Shown: piece by piece, positions 1-6,675 of the stretch
Numbering within the stretch: position 1 is the stretch's first letter
Layout of the letters: each line of letters starts with the position of its first letter
The notes under the pieces: model-generated
The model's input: the letters and a program-made list of their open reading frames with translations, nothing else
Databases searched by the model: none
What the model was told of the DNA's origin: nothing
Program-made: the position numbers and the translations under genes
DNA from: DATEJJ01 sp051986465
GTDB lineage: Bacteria; Actinomycetota; Actinomycetes; Mycobacteriales; Micromonosporaceae
DNA: 7,767 nt
Assembly (NCBI GenBank): GCA_051986465.1
Contig: JBPYFB010000405.1
Span: forward strand, 1-7,767
Reading direction: 5' to 3'

Positions 1-216
1 GATGTGGCCGCGGTTGACCTCATGTACGCGGACCTCGATGCGGCCGTCGGCGGCCGCCAGCGCGCGCGCCGCCTCTGCGGAGTCGTCGGGCGAGGCGTCA
101 TCGATGATGAGCACGCGAACGTCGACACCGTCCTGCTGTTCGAGGACGCTTCGCGTGCAGTCCGCGAGGTAACGCCCGTACCTGTAGCAAGGTATGACGA
201 CGCTGACGCTGCTCAC
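1..216 (-). CDS. Glycosyltransferase family 2, N-terminal fragment (runs off the left edge)
   Basis: Only the first 72 codons are inside the window; the rest lies to the left. The frame opens VSVVIPCYRYGRYLADC (residues 4-20), the usual first beta strand and helix of a GT-A fold nucleotide-sugar transferase. It continues with VLIIDDASPDDS (35-46), the family's D-D-A/G-S sugar-nucleotide binding motif, and ends in HEVNRGHI, which matches the N-R-G segment of GT2 enzymes. The start is the GTG at 216-214, because GGGGAGGG (230-223) lies 6 nt upstream and the GT2 strand begins immediately after it. Such enzymes transfer a sugar from an NDP- or lipid-linked donor on the cytoplasmic face of the membrane. 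Donor and acceptor cannot be told from this fragment, and the metal-binding DxD region is outside the window. It sits 70 nt downstream of the large secreted-protein gene on the same strand, so co-transcription is likely. Confidence 0.9.
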   Translation of the reverse strand, partial: MSSVSVVIPCYRYGRYLADCTRSVLEQQDGVDVRVLIIDDASPDDSAEAARALAAADGRIEVRVHEVNRGHI

Positions 217-222
217 GGTCGA

Positions 223-230
223 CCCTCCCC
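223..230 (-). promoter_or_regulatory. Ribosome binding site of the glycosyltransferase gene
   Basis: On the minus strand GGGGAGGG lies 6 nt before a GTG codon. It decides the start of the partial glycosyltransferase, which has no ATG near the beginning of the conserved domain. Confidence 0.7.
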
Positions 231-237
231 AAGTACA

Positions 238-270
238 CCGCCGAGGCCCTCGCATGCAGAGCCCCGGCGG
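238..270 (-). other. Imperfect hairpin between the secreted-protein gene and the glycosyltransferase gene
   Basis: CCGCCGAGGC (238-247) and GCCCCGGCGG (261-270) pair over 9 of 10 positions around a 13-nt loop. The structure fills much of the 70-nt gap after the stop codon at 287-289. No run of U follows on the minus-strand transcript, so it is not a classical intrinsic terminator. It could reduce read-through, stabilise the upstream message, or be a chance product of high GC. Confidence 0.3.
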
Positions 271-286
271 CCGGTGTTGTCAGAGA

Positions 287-3200
287 TTACCTACCTGTTG
301 GGACCGCCGTCGTCCTGCGGTTCACGACATCCTGCGTCGTGGGGACCACGGCGGCGGGTCCTTGGGGCGCATCCGACGGGTTGAGTCCGGGCAGTGGAGG
401 TCGCACTGGCTTCGGCGCCGTGTACGTCCAGCTGATCGCCTTCACCGCCCGTCCCGAGGTGTCGGTTGCCGAAGCGACCAGCTTGTAGGTGGCGAGCGGC
501 ACCAGCTTCCCGGAGGGAGTGAAGGTGGCCGTGTGGGACTTCTGGTCGTAGCTGACGGTGCCCGGCATCGCCGTCCCCTCGCCCGCCTCGGCCGCGGTCG
601 TGGTTGCGGTCGCGGTTATCGTAATGGACGCCGGAGCAACCGCTGAAGCGAACGTGACTGTCAGGTTGGCCGCCTGTCCGGCCGGGGCAGTGCCGCCCCC
701 GGCCGGTGCGGTCGTGGTGAACACGGGATCGACCCAGTAGTTGGCGGAGCCGTAGGTGCTTGTCGGGAAATTCGGCGAGCTCTCCGTACCGTACCGGTAC
801 ACGCCGTTGGCCCCGGAGGTACCGTCGGCGAGCCCAGTCAGCGGGTAGTTGAACTGTGCCCGGCTGAAGTATCCGGCGTCCGCCGAGTAGTGGCCGTTGG
901 GTGCGTAGTAGGACACCACGTAGGGCGTGTTGGCAGTGATCGGAACGGGCGCCGCGAACGTCAGCGTCTGCCAACCGGATGCCGTCTCGTTCTGGAACGT
1001 ACCCGTGGCCAGCAGGGTGCCGGTGTTCGTCCACAGTGTACCGGTGTGCACGCCAGTGTTCGTGGGCGCCTTGTAGAACTGGACTCCGCTGATGTATCCG
1101 TCAATCGCCGAGCTGAACCGGGTGCCGACCTCGAGCGCATTGGGGTCGTCGGCGTCGACTGTGGCGGGTGTCGCGGCGTCAGCCCAGATCGAGCACGGAC
1201 AGGTTACCGCGGGCGGCGTCGCGCTGGTCGTGAACGACCAAGTGTAGGGCGCCGTCATCGTGTTGCCCCAGAGATCGCTCGCCGAGATCGTCGCCGTGTA
1301 GCCGCTGCTCAACGACAGCTGGCCGGATGGCCTCAGGGTCGCCGTCCTGGTCCCCGCGTCGTAGCTGACCGTTGCGGGAACCGCGGCGTTGGCCGCGTCC
1401 TTGAGGGTGAACTGGATCGTGCTCGAGTCCAGGCCCTCGTTGAAGGTTGTGGACACAGCGGAAGCGATGGACACGCCGGTGGCACCGTTGCCGGGCGTGA
1501 CTCCGGTCACCTGCGGTGGGTCGGTACTTGCCGCGGTGGTGTCGATAATGGCGTCGACCCAGTAGTTGGTGTCGTTGTAGCTCGAGCTCGGGAACCCGCC
1601 GCCCGCGCCGTAATGATAGACGCCATTGCTACCGTCGACTCCGGACTGCAGAGCCTGCATCGGCACAAGGCCGGCCCCCTGGCTGGTGAAGTAGCCGCCG
1701 TCGGCGGAGTAGCCACCGTTGGGCGCGAGATAGGAGGCGACATAGGTGGTATTGGCTTTCACCGGTACGGGCGAGGAGAAGTTGAGCGTCTGCCAGCCGG
1801 ACGCGGTCTCGTTCGTGAAGGTACCGGTCGCCAGCAGCTGCCCGGTCGAGGACCACAGATCGCCCTTGTGCGTGCCGGTGTTCGCGCTCGACTTGTAGAA
1901 GCGGATGCCGGTCACCGAGGCCGCGACCGTGGTGCGGAACTTGACACCCAGCTCCACCGCGCCGTTGTCCCCGGCGTTGACCTGTCCTGGCGTCGCATTC
2001 GCCGGGAAGATCGAGCACGGGCACTGCTGCGGGCCGACTGTCACCGCCAGCGTCGCGACAGCACCGGTGTTGAGGCTGTCATCAACTGCGCGCACCTGAA
2101 TCTGTGCCGGGCCCTGCTGCGTCGGCGTCCAATTGTAGGTCCAGGTCGCAAGGCCGATCGCGGCGTGCCACGTGGTGCCTCCGTCGACCGACACCTCCAC
2201 CCGGGCGAGCTGGCCACCACCGATGTCCGCGGCCGTTCCGGTGACGGTCACCTGCGACATCACCGGCACCGTTGCGCCGGCGGCCGGTGCGGTGACGGTG
2301 ACGTTGGGTCCGGTCGTATCGGTTGACGCTCCGGTCTGGATGAGGTTGGACTGTAGCGTGGTCGCCTGCACCCCCATGTCCGCGAGCAGGTTCACTGTCG
2401 CCTGCTGCATCCGGGGGTCCTCGGTGGTGACGTTCCCTTCGTGGTTCGCGTCCAGACCCCACGACCACTGGACCGTGCCGGCCCCGAAGACCAGGGCGTG
2501 CGAGGCCGGGTCACGGTACTCGACGATGCTGTGCGTCGCGGTGCCGTTGCCGTACCGGTTCCCGTAGTCCTGCAACAACGTGCCGTCGGTGATGTTTATG
2601 GTGGTCGACGAGAAGTCGACTGCCCCTGCCGGCCGGGAGCCGTTTTCCGCGTCGACGTCCCACTCGTAGCCGAGGGTACCGGTGGGGAACGTAGCCACCT
2701 GGTTTCCGGTCAGGCTGGCGATCGTGGTGTTCCGCCACAGCCTCAGTTTGGCGTAGGCCGCCGGTACGGTCATCGCGTCGTACCGGTACCCGTTGGCCAT
2801 GAAGAGCGTCCCTGTGAGCTGATTCTGCGGTGTCCCGCCCCCGGTACCCGCCCCGGCCGGATCCATCCAGGTGCCGGTCCACTGCCCGGTCGGGTCGGGC
2901 ACACCGTCGGGCGGCGTGAACTCCAGCTTGGTCATCTTGTAGCAGACGAGCGTCCGGTTGGCCGTGTGACTGCTGTCGGTGCTCGCCTCGAACCTGGTGC
3001 GCCAGAAGACCTCGTTGCCGCTGAAAAAGGCCAGGTTCACGCCGGCGGCACGCGCCGCGGTCACGTTGTCCCACTGCGCCTGGTTCCAGTATTCATCGTG
3101 CCCGGAGGACATGAAGACGTGGTGGTTGAGCAGCAGTGAGCCCTTCGTGGACACGTCGACACCGGACAGGTAGCTCACGTCGTAGCCGTTGCGCTCCAGC

Positions 3201-3931
3201 CATCGGATCATCGCGTACTCAGAGCCGAAGATGCCGTTGTCACCGGCTACCGAGATCGGCCGGTTGTAGCTGACCTTGTAGGCACGGCCGTCCGGGGCGG
3301 GACCCCCACCGTCGTACAGGTTCTGGCCGCCCCACTGGTTGTATGCCTGCCAGGTCTCGTCGGAGGTCTGCACCACGACGGCCGAGTGGCTGGCCTCGTC
3401 GCGGACGATGAACGGGTAGGGCATCAGCCCATTGCCGTCGTGCTGGTCCAGCTCGGCGAGGTACAGGCCGGAGACCGCGTCCGATGGCACGACCCAGGTC
3501 GACGTGACCGCCCAGTTCCCGCAGTCGACCAGACCGGTCGACGGATCGGTGAGGCATGACGGCTGGGTCTTGGCCGGGTACAGAGTGGTGGGCGAGGTCG
3601 GCATCAGGCGCGCACCGTCGCCGCCGTACCAGCCGAGCCGGTAGACCTCGATGGAGTACTGCACCGGCGACTGCACCCGGAACTTGATGGTGTCGCCCGC
3701 CTTGTAGCTCACCTGGTCGGTGAAGCCCTCGATATCGCCCCAGGCTCCTGGTGAATACCAATCCGCCATCGGTGTCCCCGTCTTGGAGTTCTCGCACTCC
3801 ACCGGGTTTGAACCCGAACCGCAGGGCGCCGCGGCGAGTGCCGGAACAGCTGATTGCGGCAGCCCGAGTAGAGCCACCGCGACTATCAAAAGAAAGATAA
3901 TGCGTCCAGGGACACGCGACCACAACCGCAT
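287..3931 (-). CDS. Secreted multidomain protein: N,N-dimethylformamidase large-subunit-like domain with Ig-like and two DUF4082-like modules
   Basis: 1214 residues. Residues 1-35 form a Sec signal peptide: R2/R6/R10, a hydrophobic core at 11-24, and a likely cut near ALAAA. C37 is preceded by Pro, so this is not a lipobox. Residues ~75-520 resemble the large subunit of N,N-dimethylformamidase (Pfam DMFA2_C type). Visible motifs are YRLGWYGGDGAR (97-108), DETWQAYNQWGGQNLY (191-206), SGHDEYW (276-282) and FSGNEVFWR (303-311). Known DMFase is a mononuclear iron amidohydrolase with two Tyr and one Glu as ligands; Y239 and Y281 have plausible spacing for the tyrosines, but the Glu (E307, E337 or E423) is unresolved. 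Then follow an Ig-like domain (~541-633), DUF4082-like copy 1 (~637-797), a Big_5-like Ig domain (~804-903), DUF4082-like copy 2 (~911-1074), a last Ig-like domain (~1087-1174) and a Pro-rich basic tail. There is no LPxTG signal or C-terminal membrane segment, so release or non-covalent retention is expected. AAGGAG lies 5 nt before the ATG. The substrate is unknown; many such proteins are annotated only by domain. Confidence 0.88.
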   Translation of the reverse strand: MRLWSRVPGRIIFLLIVAVALLGLPQSAVPALAAAPCGSGSNPVECENSKTGTPMADWYSPGAWGDIEGFTDQVSYKAGDTIKFRVQSPVQYSIEVYRLGWYGGDGARLMPTSPTTLYPAKTQPSCLTDPSTGLVDCGNWAVTSTWVVPSDAVSGLYLAELDQHDGNGLMPYPFIVRDEASHSAVVVQTSDETWQAYNQWGGQNLYDGGGPAPDGRAYKVSYNRPISVAGDNGIFGSEYAMIRWLERNGYDVSYLSGVDVSTKGSLLLNHHVFMSSGHDEYWNQAQWDNVTAARAAGVNLAFFSGNEVFWRTRFEASTDSSHTANRTLVCYKMTKLEFTPPDGVPDPTGQWTGTWMDPAGAGTGGGTPQNQLTGTLFMANGYRYDAMTVPAAYAKLRLWRNTTIASLTGNQVATFPTGTLGYEWDVDAENGSRPAGAVDFSSTTINITDGTLLQDYGNRYGNGTATHSIVEYRDPASHALVFGAGTVQWSWGLDANHEGNVTTEDPRMQQATVNLLADMGVQATTLQSNLIQTGASTDTTGPNVTVTAPAAGATVPVMSQVTVTGTAADIGGGQLARVEVSVDGGTTWHAAIGLATWTYNWTPTQQGPAQIQVRAVDDSLNTGAVATLAVTVGPQQCPCSIFPANATPGQVNAGDNGAVELGVKFRTTVAASVTGIRFYKSSANTGTHKGDLWSSTGQLLATGTFTNETASGWQTLNFSSPVPVKANTTYVASYLAPNGGYSADGGYFTSQGAGLVPMQALQSGVDGSNGVYHYGAGGGFPSSSYNDTNYWVDAIIDTTAASTDPPQVTGVTPGNGATGVSIASAVSTTFNEGLDSSTIQFTLKDAANAAVPATVSYDAGTRTATLRPSGQLSLSSGYTATISASDLWGNTMTAPYTWSFTTSATPPAVTCPCSIWADAATPATVDADDPNALEVGTRFSSAIDGYISGVQFYKAPTNTGVHTGTLWTNTGTLLATGTFQNETASGWQTLTFAAPVPITANTPYVVSYYAPNGHYSADAGYFSRAQFNYPLTGLADGTSGANGVYRYGTESSPNFPTSTYGSANYWVDPVFTTTAPAGGGTAPAGQAANLTVTFASAVAPASITITATATTTAAEAGEGTAMPGTVSYDQKSHTATFTPSGKLVPLATYKLVASATDTSGRAVKAISWTYTAPKPVRPPLPGLNPSDAPQGPAAVVPTTQDVVNRRTTAVPTGR
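710..2023 (-). repeat. Two DUF4082-like modules separated by an Ig-like domain (intragenic protein repeat)
   Basis: Within the 1214-residue protein, codons for residues ~637-797 (1541-2023) and ~911-1074 (710-1201) encode two copies of one module. Each opens with C-P-C-S-I-F/W, contains FYK and NTGxHxGxLW, shares LLATGTF-x-NETASGWQTL (17 of 18 residues identical), and ends with G-VY-YG then NYWVD. The DNA of the shared stretch differs at many third positions, so the duplication is old or was kept apart by selection. DUF4082 modules are a common accessory domain of secreted actinobacterial proteins. A binding role is a guess. Confidence 0.8.
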
Positions 3932-3942
3932 GGAGACTCCTT
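3932..3942 (-). promoter_or_regulatory. Ribosome binding site of the secreted DMFase-like gene
   Basis: The minus strand reads TTCAAGGAGTCTCCATG, placing a strong AAGGAG 5 nt before the ATG at 3931. The next residues are an ideal signal-peptide n-region, which fixes the start. Confidence 0.75.
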
Positions 3943-4064
3943 GAAACGTCCCACCGTGCCCCCCAGGCGGCCGCGGCAGAAGACACCCAATCTCACAGAG
4001 GATGGCACGAGGTTAATCGGCAACGCAGAGCCTAGGAGCCGGACTCTGCCAGACGTTCGGCTAA

Positions 4065-4074
4065 AAGCGCGCTT
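4065..4074. promoter_or_regulatory. 10-bp perfect palindrome, possible operator
   Basis: AAGCGCGCTT is its own reverse complement. It lies in the divergent region, downstream of the candidate minus-strand promoter. A dimeric regulator could bind here and repress the secreted-protein gene. Ten-base palindromes also arise by chance in GC-rich DNA, so this is only a candidate. Confidence 0.25.
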
Positions 4075-4134
4075 CTATTTAGACAGCCAACAGAAGATGC
4101 CGAGTCGAGCGCACCGACGGGCCCGCCGGAGTGT

Positions 4135-4164
4135 CGTATAACCGACCGAGCCGTTGTGTACCAA
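4135..4164 (-). promoter_or_regulatory. Candidate promoter for the secreted DMFase-like gene
   Basis: On the minus strand TTGGTA (4164-4159) is followed after 18 nt by TATACG (4140-4135), matching the sigma-70 hexamers at 4 of 6 positions each. Transcription would begin near 4128, giving a leader of about 200 nt that contains the dyads at 4025-4074. Actinomycete promoters are hard to call by eye. Confidence 0.3.
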
Positions 4165-4238
4165 AGGCTCGTAGCGGATCTCGGACACCTAAGGCGTACT
4201 GAAACATCGATCAACGCGCAATTCGGCGGAATCTCCGA

Positions 4239-4264
4239 TTGAGCTGGCCACAGCATGCTACGAT
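4239..4264 (+). promoter_or_regulatory. Candidate extended -10 promoter for the beta-helix protein gene
   Basis: TGCTACGAT (4256-4264) reads as an extended -10 element, TGn followed by TACGAT, a form common in actinomycetes. TTGAGC (4239-4244) resembles a -35 box, but the 14-nt spacer is too short for a normal pair, so the extended -10 may be the main determinant. The start would be near 4271, leaving a GC-rich leader of about 100 nt. Confidence 0.3.
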
Positions 4265-4372
4265 CCGCGGGATTCAGCCGCCTGCGGCACGTTTCGCTCG
4301 GCCGGAGCGCGCCGGCCGCGGGCGGACTGTCGCATCCGCGAGACGCGCCGAGGCGCCGGGAGCCGTGACACG

Positions 4373-5539
4373 ATGGATCGGGCCGTCTACGACGAAATTG
4401 TCCCCAACACCCGGACCGATACGCAGCGCCATCGCACGCGCCGTCGCCGGGCAATCGCCGTGGCGGCCGCGGTGGTCGGGACGCTGCTTCTGGTGTCCGC
4501 CGCCTGGGTCTGGACCACCCATGGGTCGGGATCGGACAAGACGGTTGGCAACCTCGGTTCGATCGTCGCCCCAGGCGCGTCGACCTCGGCGTCGCCGCAG
4601 CCCAGCGGATCTTCGATGGGGTCCGCCTCGGCATCCCCGTCCGGATCCCGATCCGCTCCGGCCTCGCCCAAGCCCTCGACCGCGAAGGGGCCGGCCAATG
4701 CCGGACCTACCGGCTTTCCGAATGCCAGCAACACCGGCGTGCAGGCGGGCGTGACGCTGGCCAACGCCGCGACCGATCCGGACTATTCAGCGAGCAAGCA
4801 GCTGTACTTCGCGCAGCGAGCCGGGCAGCTCGTCCAGAACCTTGACATCGTCGGGTCGATTTCGGTGTCGGCCTCGAACGTCACGATTCGAAATGTACGA
4901 ATCAATTGCAACAACGGCGCGCTGGCCGGCGCGATCCATCAGGGCCTCGGGGCACAGAATTTGACGGTCGAACACGTCACCATCATTGGATCGTCGACGA
5001 AGGAGTGCCAGTACGGCATACTGTCCGCTGCCCCGGGTACGATCATCCGGTCGAGCAATATTTCACTCGTCACAGACGCCATCAACCCATACGGCAACGT
5101 GACAGTCGAGGACAATTTCGTTCACGACTTGACGTTCTTCTCCGGCGACCACGTCGCGGCGTTCGGTTTCGATGGCGGCAACGCCGCTCCGATCGTGATC
5201 CGGCACAACACCTTCGACGACCCGAACAACGACGGCAACAACTTGATCGCTCTGTACAGCCAGAACGGCCCGGTGATCAACACCACGATCGACGGAAACT
5301 GGCTCGCCGGTTCGGGTCACATCATGTGGGCCGGCGGCTATCCGGCCGACTGCTCGGGATCGCCCGGCGTGCACGATGTGAAGATCACCAACAACCGGTT
5401 CTCCACGAAGTACCACCCCGACGGCGGATCCTTTAGCGCGGTGGTCGGTTGGTGTCCCGCCGCCCCGGGCAACGTCTGGTCCGAAAATCTCTGGATCGAC
5501 GGCCCGCGTGCCGGCCAAGTGGTCAACCCGATTCCATAA
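4373..5539 (+). CDS. Membrane-anchored right-handed parallel beta-helix protein
   Basis: 388 residues. A short cytoplasmic end with a basic cluster (RHRTRRRR, 19-26) precedes one hydrophobic segment (27-48), giving a type II signal-anchor topology. Residues ~60-118 are a Ser/Ala/Pro-rich linker, as in stalks that cross a thick wall. Residues ~119-380 are a beta-helix domain: FPNASNTGVQAGVTL (115-129), the opening seen in many actinobacterial beta-helix proteins, then coil-like repeats such as NVTIRNVRINC (169-179), NLTVEHVTI (196-204), NVTVEDNFVHDL (242-253), PIVIRHNTFDD (273-283) and VHDVKITNNRFS (333-344). Four cysteines (179, 212, 327, 361) could form two disulfides. This fold is typical of polysaccharide lyases, epimerases and glycan-binding proteins, but no catalytic set is identifiable, so no reaction is assigned. 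The ATG at 4373 is preceded by CGGGAG (4357-4362, 10 nt spacing). It is divergent from the secreted DMFase-like gene and convergent with the aminotransferase gene. Some stretches are clearly lower in GC than the neighbouring sugar genes. Confidence 0.85.
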   Translation: MDRAVYDEIVPNTRTDTQRHRTRRRRAIAVAAAVVGTLLLVSAAWVWTTHGSGSDKTVGNLGSIVAPGASTSASPQPSGSSMGSASASPSGSRSAPASPKPSTAKGPANAGPTGFPNASNTGVQAGVTLANAATDPDYSASKQLYFAQRAGQLVQNLDIVGSISVSASNVTIRNVRINCNNGALAGAIHQGLGAQNLTVEHVTIIGSSTKECQYGILSAAPGTIIRSSNISLVTDAINPYGNVTVEDNFVHDLTFFSGDHVAAFGFDGGNAAPIVIRHNTFDDPNNDGNNLIALYSQNGPVINTTIDGNWLAGSGHIMWAGGYPADCSGSPGVHDVKITNNRFSTKYHPDGGSFSAVVGWCPAAPGNVWSENLWIDGPRAGQVVNPIP

Positions 5540-5583
5540 CCGCGCTCGCCCTGTCTTCTTTACGGGTCACCCTTTGAGCGCGG
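5540..5583. terminator. Inverted repeat at a convergent gene junction, possible bidirectional terminator
   Basis: CCGCGCTC (5540-5547) and GAGCGCGG (5576-5583) are perfect 8-bp arms around a 28-nt loop, in which CCC (5549-5551) can also pair with GGG (5564-5566). The left arm begins one base after the beta-helix stop codon, and the right arm lies in the last codons of the aminotransferase gene. There is no strong U-run, as is usual in actinomycetes. Position at a 27-bp convergent gap supports a terminator role for both genes. Confidence 0.4.
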
Positions 5584-6673
5584 CTGCGAGAGCGTCGACC
5601 ACCTTCGCCTGGGCGTCGGCCGTGATCTGCGGGTACAGCGGAAGGGACAGGATCCGCCCGGCGGCCGCCTCGCTGACCGGGAAGTCACCGGCCCGGTACC
5701 CGAGGTCCGCGAACGCAGGCGTCAGGTGGATCGGTGTCGGGTAATGGATTCCGGCGCCGATGCTGGCCTCGTTCAGCGCGCGCAGCACCTCGTCACGGTC
5801 GCTCGGTACCTGGATCACGTACAGGTGCCAGACGTGCTCGTTGCCGGACAGCGTCACCGGTCGCACCACATCCAGACCGGCGAGCATGGCGTCGTAACGC
5901 CGGGCGGCGGCACGCCGGGCGGCGTTCCACGCGCCGAGCCGGGCCAGCTTCGCCCGCAGCACCACCGCCTGCAGCCCGTCCAGCCGGCTGTTGCACCCGA
6001 CGAGGTCGTGCGTGTACTTGCTGAGCCCGCCATGGTTGGCCAACGTCCGTACCGTGCGGGCCAGCGACTCGTCCGTGCTCACCACGGCGCCCGCGTCGCC
6101 GTACGCACCCAGGTTCTTTCCGGGGTAGAAGCTGGTGGCGGCGATCCCCCAGGAGCCGGCGGCGTGACCGTGGCGGGTGGCGCCCTGGCACTGTGCCGCA
6201 TCCTCCACCACCGTCACCCGGCCGCCGGCCAGCCCGTCCACCAACCGCTCCACGGGGGCGAGCTGGCCGTAGAGGTGTACCGGCACGATCGCGCGGGTCG
6301 CCGGAGTTACCGCGGCCAGCGCGGCGTCCGCGTCCATCAGGTAGGTTTCCGGATCCGCGTCGACGAGCACCACGCGAGCGCCGGTGCGGGCCACCGCCTC
6401 GGCTGTCGCGATGAACGTGTTCGCCGGCAGCACCACCTCGGCGCCCGGTCCGACCCCAGCGGCACGCAGCGCCAACTCGAGGGCGTCGGTACCGTTGGCC
6501 ACACCGACGCAGTGTGGCAGGCCAGTGAACGCCGCGTACTCGCGTTCGAACGCGCTCACCTCGACGCCGCCGATGAAGGCCGTCTCCGCGATGACCCGCT
6601 TGAAGCCGGCCTCGATCTCCTCAGCCACCTCGGCGTGCGCCGCCTGCAGATCGACGAGCGGAATCCTTGTCAT
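5567..6673 (-). CDS. DegT/DnrJ/EryC1/StrS family sugar aminotransferase, probably acting at C-3
   Basis: 368 residues, full length for a PLP-dependent NDP-keto-sugar aminotransferase of the cytoplasm. It would transfer an amino group, usually from glutamate, to a keto sugar bound to a nucleotide. Landmarks in order: PLVDLQ start (5-10), GVANGTDALELALRA (57-71) around the PLP phosphate, PANTFIATAEA (83-93), VVEDAAQCQGA (155-165) with D158 for the pyridine nitrogen, SFYPGKNLGAYGDAGAV (181-197) with K186 as the Schiff-base lysine, NSRLDGLQA (228-236), and HYPTPIHL (310-317) and LSLPLYPQI (342-350) at the C-terminus. The FYPGKNLGA-GDAGA form is typical of sugar 3-aminotransferases (QdtB/FdtB, DesV and TylB type) rather than the HP-K-GEGG form of 4-aminotransferases, so C-3 amination is the better guess. 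A WbpE-like enzyme on a UDP-sugar is an alternative. The ATG lies 2 nt after the stop of the acyltransferase gene, with GGAGGA (6688-6683) inside that gene's end, so translation is coupled. Confidence 0.93.
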   Translation of the reverse strand: MTRIPLVDLQAAHAEVAEEIEAGFKRVIAETAFIGGVEVSAFEREYAAFTGLPHCVGVANGTDALELALRAAGVGPGAEVVLPANTFIATAEAVARTGARVVLVDADPETYLMDADAALAAVTPATRAIVPVHLYGQLAPVERLVDGLAGGRVTVVEDAAQCQGATRHGHAAGSWGIAATSFYPGKNLGAYGDAGAVVSTDESLARTVRTLANHGGLSKYTHDLVGCNSRLDGLQAVVLRAKLARLGAWNAARRAAARRYDAMLAGLDVVRPVTLSGNEHVWHLYVIQVPSDRDEVLRALNEASIGAGIHYPTPIHLTPAFADLGYRAGDFPVSEAAAGRILSLPLYPQITADAQAKVVDALAAALKG

Positions 6674-6675
6674 GC

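Larger units (their letters stand above)
3932..4372. other. Divergent intergenic region, 441 bp
   Basis: This gap separates two divergently transcribed genes for exported proteins. It is less GC-rich than the flanking genes, and its short open frames have no convincing ribosome site or recognisable protein. I see candidate promoters on both strands, a perfect 10-bp palindrome AAGCGCGCTT (4065-4074), a hairpin with arms GCAGAG (4025-4030) and CTCTGC (4044-4049), arms AGCCG/CGGCT (4037-4041 and 4058-4062), and GC-rich hairpins in the plus-strand leader (4277-4288 and 4301-4316). Length and layout fit a shared control region, but no known operator or riboswitch is recognised. Confidence 0.6.

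Noticed and set aside
590..640. Short repeated GGTCGCGGT-like units, possible tandem repeat
   Set aside because: They encode the Thr/Ala-alternating strand of the last Ig-like domain (ITITATATTTAAEAG). Low-complexity coding explains them.
890..2326. 478-codon open frame on the plus strand
   Set aside because: It lies antisense to the well-supported secreted-protein gene, its translation is Arg/Gly/Val-rich with no recognisable domain, and long antisense frames are expected in GC-rich coding DNA.
3825..3931. Possible lipoprotein signal at the N-terminus of the secreted protein
   Set aside because: The first cysteine (C37) is preceded by A-A-A-P, not by a lipobox ending in Ala or Gly before Cys, so an ordinary Sec signal fits better.
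3941..4141. 66-codon open frame on the plus strand in the intergenic region
   Set aside because: No convincing ribosome site, strongly Arg/Pro/Lys-biased product, and it runs through the dyads and the candidate minus-strand promoter.
4427..4516. Possible Tat signal in the beta-helix protein (RTRRRR before a hydrophobic segment)
   Set aside because: The cluster lacks the S/T-R-R-x-F-L-K pattern, and the hydrophobic segment has no clear cleavage site. A signal anchor is simpler.
4032..4634. 200-codon open frame on the minus strand across the divergent region
   Set aside because: It overlaps the start, membrane segment and stalk of the beta-helix gene. Its product is Arg/Pro/Ser-rich with no motif, which fits a shadow frame.
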